From Tritrichomonas foetus (Eukaryota > Parabasalia > Tritrichomonadida > Tritrichomonadidae): a stretch of DNA of 64,000 nucleotides. The notes below the pieces were generated by a model that had not been told where the DNA came from, did not search any database, and saw only the letters and a program-made list of their open reading frames with translations. The position numbers and the translations under genes are program-made. The stretch spans positions 50,587 through 114,586 of the forward strand of contig MLAK01000123.1 of the NCBI GenBank assembly GCA_001839685.1. Reading direction: 5' to 3'. Within the stretch, counting starts at the first letter, position 1. The number at the start of each line of letters is the position of its first letter. Below are positions 29,544 through 37,935 of the stretch, in pieces.

Positions 29544-31469
29544 ATGAGTTTTCTTAGTCGACTTTTCTCATTCACCGAATTAGTTCAACCAGAAAAAAAT
29601 AATATCATACCATACTTTAACCCACAATGTCCATCCAAACCTCGACGAAAACGCATCAATAATTTTCGTAAATTATTATCAAACCCAACGAATGATGTTG
29701 CTTGCCAAACTGTTGCATCACAATTTACTAAGGCTAATACGCGACAAGCCAAACTAATACTTCCAGAAGTAAGAAATATCACAGATAATTTTGACAATTC
29801 TGTTGACAATTCTGCTGACAACTCTGTTGACAACTCTATTAATAAATCTAACCACGAATCTATTGACAAACATATTAATAATTTTAATGACGTATCGATT
29901 AATAATTCTAATGAAAATATTAATTTGAATATAAACCTAATCAGTGAAGTAAAGAAGCCAATTAATAGAATTGCCGTATTAAACATTCCATTTAATGTCA
30001 AAAATAAACCAAAAAAATATACACTAAACCTAAAAAAAAATAATTTTATCAAATCAACACTAAATTTTAACTTTTTGGAAGGCAAAAAGATTTTGCAAAA
30101 ACTTTCGTCTAAAGAAAAATTGGAGTATGGGGAACTTCAAAAGATTAGTAATGAAACTCTCATTAACATTAATACATTAAAATCATGGCGCTACCAAATT
30201 TTGTCGAAGAAAAAAACGATAGCCAGTTTTTTGATTAATAAAAAGGGAGGAAGACATCGAATATTTTCAAATGCAGATGAACAACAGATCTTCAAAAGTA
30301 TTGTGGAAAAAATGGATTGTTGTTTAGATATCGACGATATCAAAGACATAGCAATGACCCACTTTTTAAAAACAGAAAGAGATCGATTGTATCTTGAGAA
30401 AATTAAATCATTGAATTTGACAACAGAAGAAGAAAAAAAGCAATTAAAAGATTTGATAGATTCAATGAGTGATCAGGAAGTTGATTCACTCATTGAAATC
30501 CGATTTCATGGTTCTTATAAATGGATTCATAGCTTTTTACAAAGATACAATTTCTGTTTCACCAAGACTAAAACAAGTAAAGAAGGAATTATTGATGAAA
30601 TTTATTCGCAGAACTATGTTATTAGTTTAGTTGAAGCTTTCCATCAATTTCCAACCAATAAAATTATCAATATAGATGAAACTTGTGTAAACTATGTTAA
30701 TGAACCATTTCGTATGCTTTCAATTAAAGGAAAATCACATTCTGTCAATATTCCAACACAAAAACAAAGTTTCACAAGCATAGGGATTATTGATTCAGAA
30801 GGAAACAAATATCCTCCCTATATTATAAATAAAGGAAAAACTCAAAGAGCAGAAAATAAAAATCTAAAATTACATGATGAAGGTTTGGTTTACTTTCACA
30901 ACCATTCGCTTAATGGTTGGGTCACTGAGGATATCATGTTAGAGTTTTTAGACTTTTTAAGTGAAATGATTCATCCCCCATTTTGNNNNCTTGTTCTTGA
31001 TGTTTATAAGGCTCATCGAACAGAAAAAGTTATGAACAAAGCTAAAAGTATGAATATTGTATTAATATTCGTACCTGGAAATGGCACTCATATTTATCAG
31101 CCTTTGGACATTGCTGTATATGGAATTTTGAAGGCTATTTTACGAAAAAAATTTCGAATTTATTGGAAAAAAAATAATAGAATAGAATATAATGATGCTT
31201 GTAAGCTTTTCATTGAAGCTTGGAATGAAATTCCGCAAATTACAATCAAGAAATCCTGGGAAAAAATACCAAATCTTCAAAGTTACCTGAAAGAGTTCAA
31301 CATTTCATTTTTTGATGAAGAAGAAGAAAATTACGAAGAAGAAAACTGTCATTATATTTTTGATGACTGTGATATTAAATTCCAGTATGAATTAGATGAA
31401 GCAACTAATGAATTGGAAGATGATTGTTTCACTATTCAATGGAAAAAATTTATTAAAAAGTATAATTAA
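29544..31469 (+). CDS. Pogo/Tigger/jerky-type transposase
   Basis: A 641-codon intact frame inside the element. After a low-complexity N-terminus with a DNSVDNSADNSV repeat (about 82-100) come a helix-turn-helix region (about 185-250; ISNETLININTLKSWRYQI), a CENP-B-type second DNA-binding helix set with GSYKWIHSFLQRYNF (about 323-337) and the DDE_1 catalytic core. The triad is Asp378 (NIDET), Asp486 (LVLDVYKAHR) and Asp522 (YQPLDIAVYG), with 35 residues between the last two. Cut-and-paste transposition at TA sites is expected. Four Ns (30986-30989) fall five codons before Asp486; the frame resumes correctly after them. No stop or frameshift is present, so the copy may be functional. Confidence 0.93.
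   Translation: MSFLSRLFSFTELVQPEKNNIIPYFNPQCPSKPRRKRINNFRKLLSNPTNDVACQTVASQFTKANTRQAKLILPEVRNITDNFDNSVDNSADNSVDNSINKSNHESIDKHINNFNDVSINNSNENINLNINLISEVKKPINRIAVLNIPFNVKNKPKKYTLNLKKNNFIKSTLNFNFLEGKKILQKLSSKEKLEYGELQKISNETLININTLKSWRYQILSKKKTIASFLINKKGGRHRIFSNADEQQIFKSIVEKMDCCLDIDDIKDIAMTHFLKTERDRLYLEKIKSLNLTTEEEKKQLKDLIDSMSDQEVDSLIEIRFHGSYKWIHSFLQRYNFCFTKTKTSKEGIIDEIYSQNYVISLVEAFHQFPTNKIINIDETCVNYVNEPFRMLSIKGKSHSVNIPTQKQSFTSIGIIDSEGNKYPPYIINKGKTQRAENKNLKLHDEGLVYFHNHSLNGWVTEDIMLEFLDFLSEMIHPPFXXLVLDVYKAHRTEKVMNKAKSMNIVLIFVPGNGTHIYQPLDIAVYGILKAILRKKFRIYWKKNNRIEYNDACKLFIEAWNEIPQITIKKSWEKIPNLQSYLKEFNISFFDEEEENYEEENCHYIFDDCDIKFQYELDEATNELEDDCFTIQWKKFIKKYN
30986..30989. other. Four undetermined bases inside the transposase ORF
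   Basis: NNNN between FG and LVLDVY codons. As drawn, the frame is kept; the actual length in the genome is not known. Confidence 0.99.
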
Positions 31470-32325
31470 ATTAAAAAAACTTATCAACCATTATTTATTA
31501 TAACTTATTATAATTATTTTCATGATGCATTGATTTATTATCTTTAAAAACTTTTAAAACGAAAAGAAATTCAAGGGAGAAAAAAAAAAAAAAAAATCAA
31601 AAGACTCCAACTTTTAAAATAAAATTGAATACAGTCAAAATCTTATTTGAATAGAAATTGCATTCAAAAAGTTTATTGACTAAAAATATCTAATTAATTT
31701 CTTTCAATTTTGTGGATAATGATGAACGTTTAATAATTTGTATTCAAGAGTCATATTTACGTTTTTTCCTATCTGATGAGATTTATAATAAATCAACAAT
31801 AAATTAATATTTAGTATCATGAATTGTTATTATAATATAAAAATTGAAGTCTTTTTTGAAATTTTCAAAATCACATAAAATTTCGAAAATTATTTTTTTG
31901 ATTTTTTTTATGTCTTGAAAAACTTCAAACGGTATTCAATAAATTTTGCTTATTTTCATACTCGAATAAGCAAGGCGAGAAAAGTTGTAATGAATTAAGA
32001 AATGACATTTTCAGGTTAAAACATCACATTTGTGAATTTCATATTAATATTTATTTGCTCAGCATGATGGTTGTTATGATGTTAAAGTCGATGTTAATTA
32101 TTTTCAATCATTGATTGGGAAACCCCTCATTAAATAATGATGTAATTTTTCCAAAAATTAATTATTGTTTTATTGGTTGTCATAAAGATTCAATTCGATA
32201 AACAAATGTAAATTTTTACTTTATAATATTTCTTGAAGACTCTATGAGTCTAAAAGCACAAATTTTGAATGAAAAAAAGTTAGAAAAAGTTTTAATAAAC
32301 GTTTTTCTCACAAAAATTTGAATGA

Positions 32326-32363
32326 AATCTGACAAACGAGGTGAAAATAAGGTAGTTTGACTG
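32326..32363 (-). repeat. Right terminal inverted repeat, 38 bp
   Basis: Begins AATCTGACAAACGAGG and ends TAGTTTGACTG, followed by TA. It is the inverted partner of 29423-29460. Confidence 0.97.
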
Positions 32364-32784
32364 TAATAAAATTTTGTCAATTCAGATTAAAAAATAAGCC
32401 GCAATGCAATTAATTCTATGGTTTATTCGCCACTGTCAAAAAGCGAGGTATGAAGGATAAGAAAATAGTTTGACTGACACATATTCAGATAAAGTAATCA
32501 TTGCATATTCTTAGATAATTCAATTTTATTATATTAGTTCACAATCAGATCACAATTGTTTTAGAATATTTAAATTGATAAAAATTAACTATTCATTTGA
32601 TGATTATCTTATGGCTGGCAATGATGAAAAAGCGATGGAACCTGTCACTATTTTAAAGGCCTAATTCATTGGATGAATATTGATTTTTCGAAATTAAATA
32701 TAAAGAATTCAATGAGCTGATTGAATTTAAAATTGGAAAGGTGAATTTGAATTTTTAAACGGCAATTGGAAATCCTTCACGAGA
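32364..32784. other. Spacer containing a decayed second transposon terminus
   Basis: A 421-bp gap before the GCP gene. It holds the diverged TIR at 32433-32476; the rest is AT-rich with no gene. Confidence 0.6.
32433..32476 (-). repeat. Diverged copy of the transposon right terminus
   Basis: CTGTCAAAAAGCGAGGT...ATAAG...TAGTTTGACTG aligns with the right TIR of the adjacent element (CTGACAAACGAGGT...ATAAG...TAGTTTGACTG) with a few small insertions. The orientation is the same. It lies 70 bp outside the intact element and is not followed by TA. It is best read as the relic of an older family member. Confidence 0.75.
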
Positions 32785-34686
32785 ATGGAAAATGATGATT
32801 GCCTATGCATCTCATTTTTAATCAGTAAACTAGCAAATAATTTATGCCCAACCGATTCTTCAGCTCTTTCTCGCGCGGTCGATATTATGCAAAAATCTTC
32901 CAATAATGGCGCACGCAATTATAATTCGAATACCTTTCAATTTAGATGGATTATGGAATTAGAAAAACAGCGAAAAAGTGAACATATAACAATCCTTCGC
33001 AAAAATATTAATTTCTTATCAAAATCTCTAAAACATCCCGATTCGCTATTTTATATCTTAGATGAATCTAGACAAAATTCTCACCAAAGTGAATTACCAC
33101 AATTGTTTTCAATCCCTAATTTGATGCCAATTCATGAAACATCACTTCCATCAGATTTTATTCCAGTTCTTCAAGGAATGGATGGAATTGATTTTAAATG
33201 GAGTATTGCACAAAAAAGATTTATTTATCGAACTTCTATTTCTCCAAATTTATATCTAATTACAACACAGGTTGGAATGATTGGCTGTATTGTTAAATCA
33301 TTAAATAACTTTTTAGATTCAGACCAGGAAAATGGAATTTCTCATCAAAATACATCAGTGGTTATTCGGGATATGTTACACAGACATTTTTTGTTTGTTG
33401 CTTCAATTCAACAAAAATTTTCAACACTTACAGCGCAGCAACTTTATTCGCTTTTGCTTTCACCTGAAATAGAATTACTAAAAGCTGCTACCATCATTTG
33501 CTCGAATTTAACTCATAAAAAAGGCTGCGATCTTTATAATACTTTAAATACTTTATCTTTACATGGTGACAAAAACATTTCAACTGTTGCAACACAAATG
33601 AAGGAAAAATGTTTCGAACATATTGATTCTTTAATACGAACATGGGCTTCACATGGAAGAGTAAGTGATCCATATTCTGAGTTTTTCATCAAATGCGATG
33701 AATCCATTAGACAATGTTCCAAATGGTGGCAAGAAAAGTTCACTTTTATTCCAGAAGAAAAAATCCCACAATCATTAAATAAAGATTTATTACAAAAAAT
33801 ATTTAACTCAGGAAAAATTTTAAACTTTCTCCGTAATTGGGCAGAACCTGTAAATTTGACCATTGATGATTCTTTACCACTCGACCAATTTATAGAAATA
33901 TCTACAAGAGAAACAAATGATTTATTCATGAATTTAATGTACAAAGAAAATAAATTGATGCAAGTTATAAACGATATTCACGATTATGTACTTTTACAAA
34001 GAGGTGATTTTGCAAATTCTTTACTTGAAATAGATCATTCTAACATTACACGCAGACTTACAAATCTCATTGAAATATTTTCGAATCATGTAATTCGGGA
34101 AATTGACTTTAAAATCAAAAATAATGATTGGCAACTTGTTTATCAAGCTTTTGATCCACTTTCAGCGATTTTTGGTAAAGTCGAACTCGATATTTATAAA
34201 ACTGCCTCTCAAGTATTACTTAAAATTAAAAGAGCTGAATATGCTCTAGTACATGCAGATAAATCAACACGTCAATTATCAGTAGTTTTTTATGAAATGC
34301 TTCATTTTGTTCAGATTATTGAGAACTTTATTAATATTCATATTATCAAAACAAGCTATAAAGGATTCCTTGAAGTTCTTGAGAATCCAAAATCATTCGA
34401 TGATATTTTAGAGGCACATAAAAAACATACCAAAAATATTGCAATCGGGTGTTGGCTTACAAAAACAGGAAGTAGCAGTAGGAATGCACTTTATAGAATT
34501 TTGGAAAATCTTGAACTTGCTGTTACATCACCAGCGGCTCTTCCTGCAAATTATCGTTTATTTAAAGAACTTGTCCAAAAGTTTTATGATACAATTTATA
34601 ATCAACGCCCTATTGGAAAAGAACTTGCGAGACCACTTTTAGCAATGTTCCGTTTTATTGAACCAAAAATTTCCACATATGTTTGA
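32785..34686 (+). CDS. Gamma-tubulin complex component (GCP/Spc97-Spc98 family)
   Basis: A 633-aa protein, shorter than human GCP2/GCP3 (about 900) and close to GCP4 (667). The GRIP1 region shows LLKAATIICSNLTHKKGCDLY, then LNTLSLHGDKNI, and the hallmark TWASHGRVSDPYSEFFI, which matches the GCP pattern W-x(3)-G-x-(L/V)-x-D-P-Y-x-EFF(I/V). The C-terminal GRIP2 region has HVIREIDFKIKNNDWQLVYQAFDPLSAIF, then LLKIKRAEYAL, YEMLHFVQIIENFINIHI and the QKFYDTIYN end. GCPs assemble into gamma-tubulin complexes that nucleate microtubules at basal bodies and spindle poles. Which paralogue (2, 3 or 4) is not decidable here. Confidence 0.85.
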   Translation: MENDDCLCISFLISKLANNLCPTDSSALSRAVDIMQKSSNNGARNYNSNTFQFRWIMELEKQRKSEHITILRKNINFLSKSLKHPDSLFYILDESRQNSHQSELPQLFSIPNLMPIHETSLPSDFIPVLQGMDGIDFKWSIAQKRFIYRTSISPNLYLITTQVGMIGCIVKSLNNFLDSDQENGISHQNTSVVIRDMLHRHFLFVASIQQKFSTLTAQQLYSLLLSPEIELLKAATIICSNLTHKKGCDLYNTLNTLSLHGDKNISTVATQMKEKCFEHIDSLIRTWASHGRVSDPYSEFFIKCDESIRQCSKWWQEKFTFIPEEKIPQSLNKDLLQKIFNSGKILNFLRNWAEPVNLTIDDSLPLDQFIEISTRETNDLFMNLMYKENKLMQVINDIHDYVLLQRGDFANSLLEIDHSNITRRLTNLIEIFSNHVIREIDFKIKNNDWQLVYQAFDPLSAIFGKVELDIYKTASQVLLKIKRAEYALVHADKSTRQLSVVFYEMLHFVQIIENFINIHIIKTSYKGFLEVLENPKSFDDILEAHKKHTKNIAIGCWLTKTGSSSRNALYRILENLELAVTSPAALPANYRLFKELVQKFYDTIYNQRPIGKELARPLLAMFRFIEPKISTYV

Positions 34687-35580
34687 TTGAATATACTTTT
34701 TCGGCAGTCGCCCCATTAATTATTTTGAACCAAATATCAATATTTACTAGGAAATGTTGATTTCTTTTTTATGAGAGCGAAATGAACACAAATATATGGG
34801 AATTTCAAATTATTTCCATTTATTTTGTATCTATTGATAGATCTAAAAATCTAGATACCATCATTTTTATAATTATGTTAATATTATCTTGTTATATACT
34901 TCCCATTTGTAAACCAAAAATACTCTCTTTAATTGATATCGGACAGACAATGAATTTTTACTAATGGTAATCAGTAACTTTATAAAAATGATTATTTCTG
35001 TTTTTTGAATGATTTAATTGATCATATTTCCAATCCTTCAAAGATAAGAATATTTAATAATTTTTTTTCTAAGAATTCATTTCATCCATCGTTGATTCTT
35101 TGGTTGTATCATTAATTTGCTGTGAATAATCGATTGATGTTTTTATTTTCATTTAAGTAAATGTGGCTTCTTTTATAATTTTAATGACCCCTTAAAAAGT
35201 TTATCTTTTTGAATTCAGAAAGTGAAATGGAAGGTTAGCCCACTGGATTATGCACCTTGCATCTCCAGCTATGAATGATTTCGGGTCCAGTCAGTGGAGC
35301 ATGTTTTGGACAAATAAATGATATAAATGTAATGTGATAATAAAGAATAATAATTTGAAATATATTTTTTATAATCATGACAAACCGACATGAAATAGGC
35401 AAGAATGAGATACATCGAAAGAGTGAATTAGAATGAGAGGGAGCGGGTTAGTAAGTGTGGCTTCTAACAGATAACGGCAATATGAAAATTGAAAGGTAAA
35501 AATGTGCCAATACGTGAAGTGATTTGTCGTTAAAATTTTGAAAGGAACGATAGAAAATTTTCCTCAAATCATTTCATTTC
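34687..35580. other. Intergenic region with degenerate tRNA-like segment
   Basis: About 0.9 kb of AT-rich DNA between two plus-strand genes. A 60-codon frame (34782-34964) is probably chance. The tRNA-like stretch at about 35231-35300 is entered separately. TCATTTCATTTC directly precedes the ATG at 35581 and could hold a TCA-type initiator. Confidence 0.55.
35236..35293 (+). other. Possible tRNA relic (A-box and B-box-like motifs)
   Basis: TAGCCCACTGG (35236-35246) resembles a pol III A box and GGGTCCAGTCA (35283-35293) resembles a B box (GGTTCGANTCC) with three mismatches; they are 36 nt apart, normal for a tRNA. I cannot pair acceptor, anticodon or T stems, so it is not a working tRNA. It could be a tRNA relic, a tRNA-derived repeat, or chance. 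Confidence 0.25.
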
Positions 35581-36831
35581 ATGAATCCAGAAAGCATCAC
35601 TTTGGATCTAGAAGATTTGACTCCACCACAAAATATTCTAAAGACTACCAAAACCAAAGAAATCAATAAAAGGTATAGCTCTTTTAAAAGTGAATTTATT
35701 TGTTCATCATATGGAAAAGATGATGAGCTTGTTGAATTTGGAAATCACTCAGTATTACAAGGATTTGTATGTGCTTACATAGAGCATAGGCCAATTACGA
35801 TTAGTCCAGATATCATTTGGCTTCTAATTGTTCAAGGATTTTCTTATCATGTTGAATTTAATGCGGAAAAATTACGTTCAAAGTTTGTAAATTTTAAAAA
35901 CCGGAAGAAATTAGCTGTTGATGTCAATATGTTTAATTTCAGAGATAAAAATCAATGGGAAGATATTTTCCCACAGTTTGTTAATAAAATTCAAAGTTAT
36001 ACAGGAGAAAAATTAATGAATACATTAACACCAGATTTTACCACGACCACAAAAACTTCACTGGCGGTTGGACAAATAAGTATAATGGCGGCAATGAAAC
36101 AATATTTTAAATATAGATTGAGTGCTGCCGGATGCGGTCTTCCATCTGTTACAATTGAAGGATCTAAAGAAGATTGGATAAAAATTCAAGAAAGAGTTAG
36201 CTTCTTAGAGCAATTCGAATTGAAATGGTGGACTTCAAAATTGCAACCAATTATTCAAGAAATAATTCACACAAAAGATGGAAATGTTAATAAGAATTTT
36301 TGGCTTCGTATGATTCGATATAAAGATTCAGATGCTGCATACGAACCATCAATTATTGATGGATGGTTTGTGACTTTCTTTCCGTATGATGCTGTGGGGC
36401 ACAAAATGAGTTTAGACTACATCAATGATGATGATGAAATGCCGAAAGAAATGTTAAAAGTACCATTTGAATTGAAGCTTTTTATTCCAAGATTAATGAG
36501 AGAATATTTTGATTGTGAAATGTATGGCGGCTTTATAGGGTTGAGACAAGATCCAGAAACATTCAATCTAAAGCCAGAAATAGGATGGGTTATTGCCCAA
36601 AATAAAGAAAAACGCAAAAATTCACTGATGTTCTGTTTCACCAACATGAAAAATCAACTCTCCAATCCTACACAGGGCCACTCTCGACCAAATCATACTA
36701 CTACAACGAAGCCAAATCCAAATAAAGTACAAAGAGTATTTGGAAATCCAAGAAAGATTCAAGCTTCATCAACAAATCGGAAATATATTGCACAAAAGAT
36801 GATTATAAAGCCCAATGTTAAACCAAAATAA
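35581..36831 (+). CDS. DUF4419 domain protein
   Basis: A 416-aa protein. Residues about 35-300 correspond to DUF4419: SVLQGFVCAYIEHRPITISPD followed by IIWLLIVQGFSYHVEFNAEKLR, then WEDIFPQFVNKIQ, MNTLTPDFTTTTKTSLAVGQISIMAAMKQYF, GCGLPSVTIEGSKEDWIKIQER and DGWFVTFFPYD. In other eukaryotes the domain starts with the same substrate-like HSFL...Y..H....+.PDd+WL motif; its function is unknown. The C-terminal 70 residues are basic, Asn/Pro/Lys-rich and probably disordered, suggesting nucleic-acid contact. No signal peptide or membrane segment. It converges with the next gene at 86 bp distance. Confidence 0.85.
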   Translation: MNPESITLDLEDLTPPQNILKTTKTKEINKRYSSFKSEFICSSYGKDDELVEFGNHSVLQGFVCAYIEHRPITISPDIIWLLIVQGFSYHVEFNAEKLRSKFVNFKNRKKLAVDVNMFNFRDKNQWEDIFPQFVNKIQSYTGEKLMNTLTPDFTTTTKTSLAVGQISIMAAMKQYFKYRLSAAGCGLPSVTIEGSKEDWIKIQERVSFLEQFELKWWTSKLQPIIQEIIHTKDGNVNKNFWLRMIRYKDSDAAYEPSIIDGWFVTFFPYDAVGHKMSLDYINDDDEMPKEMLKVPFELKLFIPRLMREYFDCEMYGGFIGLRQDPETFNLKPEIGWVIAQNKEKRKNSLMFCFTNMKNQLSNPTQGHSRPNHTTTTKPNPNKVQRVFGNPRKIQASSTNRKYIAQKMIIKPNVKPK

Positions 36832-36917
36832 CTTTGAACTATCAAATGTTGAAAATTTCTTTCAAAGTTTGAACAAAAAAAAATTTTATGAGTAAAAGCA
36901 TACCATATAAAAGTTAT

Positions 36918-37820
36918 TTAATGCTGATCTTGATAAATTTGTGATTTCGGAGTTTGTTTTGGATTTGAGTTTATATTTTTTTGTTTATTTTGAACAATTT
37001 GAGATTTTGAATCTTTGATGAAATTCTGTGTTGAAATTGAATGTGTATCATAAAGAATGCAATTCAGATCACTCATAATTCGAAAGTTATGCTTATCAGT
37101 TTGCTCTTGTTTTTTCTGATATTGATTTAATATTTGTATTTTTAGAATTTTGCTTTCGGCACCTAGATTTTCCATATATTTAATGTATCGCCCAAATTGA
37201 TTATTTTGAGCCTCATAAGAAAGTTTCAAATCTTGACAAATTTTTGATTTTTCTTTTTCATAATCCAAGAGTTCAAATAAATAATCTTTTTCTGAATTCA
37301 ATACAAACTCTTTGATTGATTTATTATTCGTTTGTTGAATTGGTTCGAAAACAGTTTGTGATTCGTTTTCAGTTTCGAGAGTTTGTTTTAATGATTTTAA
37401 AAAACATTGAAATTTCATTGGTTTAAAATTAACTCGGGCAAATTTGTTTCCATAAGCATAAATTTCATTATTGGTACCATTTTCTAAAATATGTTCAAAT
37501 TCAAATTGGTTTTTAGGTGGAATTTTTGGAAGAATTTGATCAAAAAGTTTACGAAGAATAATTTTTGTTTTTTCTGAACGAAGAATTTTGTTTTTACTCG
37601 ATTCTTCTTCATTAATTTCTTCTTTTTTAGACTCAATAGTTTCATTTTCATGTATATTTTTCATATTTTCCCCTACACTGTGATCGACTGTTTGAGATTC
37701 AAAATCGGTTTCCAGCGCTAATTTTTTAATGTTTTTTTTGACTGTTTGTTGGTGTTTTTGACTTTTGGCATGTCTAGAGTTGTTAGGTTTTTTCATGTTT
37801 TGACGTGATTTTGGCGGCAT
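36918..37820 (-). CDS. Hypothetical basic/coiled-coil protein
   Basis: A 300-aa protein I do not recognise. Residues 1-35 are strongly basic (MPPKSRQNMKKPNNSRHAKS), residues 40-85 are acidic. A folded-looking part (about 85-150) has LRKLFDQILPKIPPKNQFEFEHILENG and ARVNFKPMKFQCFLKSLKQTL. It is followed by a helical stretch (about 180-245) likely to form a coiled coil, and an Asn/Gln/Lys-rich tail. The composition suggests a nuclear protein; a kinetochore or chromatin role is only a guess. It is divergent from the UBR-box ligase gene at 115 bp. Confidence 0.65.
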   Translation of the reverse strand: MPPKSRQNMKKPNNSRHAKSQKHQQTVKKNIKKLALETDFESQTVDHSVGENMKNIHENETIESKKEEINEEESSKNKILRSEKTKIILRKLFDQILPKIPPKNQFEFEHILENGTNNEIYAYGNKFARVNFKPMKFQCFLKSLKQTLETENESQTVFEPIQQTNNKSIKEFVLNSEKDYLFELLDYEKEKSKICQDLKLSYEAQNNQFGRYIKYMENLGAESKILKIQILNQYQKKQEQTDKHNFRIMSDLNCILYDTHSISTQNFIKDSKSQIVQNKQKNINSNPKQTPKSQIYQDQH

Positions 37821-37935
37821 ATCGTTTTAAGGATATGACTTGAAAAAAGATCAGAATAAATTTGTGAATATTTTTGAATATAATCGACCATATTATTTAA
37901 TAAAAAGTGATCAAAAGACGATTAAAAAAAAAAGA
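37821..37935. promoter_or_regulatory. Short divergent intergenic region
   Basis: Only 115 bp separate the two divergent ATGs (37820 and 37936). Both promoters must overlap or lie back to back here. The plus-strand frame is open from 37840 but contains no ATG until 37936, so I take that as the start. Confidence 0.5.

Larger units (their letters stand above)
29423..32363 (+). mobile_element. Complete pogo/Tigger-like DNA transposon (Tc1/mariner superfamily)
   Basis: A 2,941-bp element bounded by 38-bp terminal inverted repeats (37 of 38 identical) that begin CAGTCAAACT and end AGTTTGACTG. It is flanked by TA on both sides (29421-29422, 32364-32365), the target duplication of Tc1/mariner elements. 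It encodes one transposase ORF (29544-31469) with a DDD triad of 35-residue spacing. CAGT-type ends, TA target and CENP-B-like transposase are the hallmarks of pogo/Tigger. The 3' part (31470-32325) is non-coding and AT-rich. A 4-N gap interrupts the transposase codons without shifting the frame as drawn. Confidence 0.95.

Noticed and set aside
35236..35293. Functional tRNA gene
   Set aside because: Acceptor, anticodon and T stems cannot be paired.
37840..37935. N-terminal extension of the UBR ligase from 37840
   Set aside because: The frame is open but begins with TTG and has no ATG before 37936.
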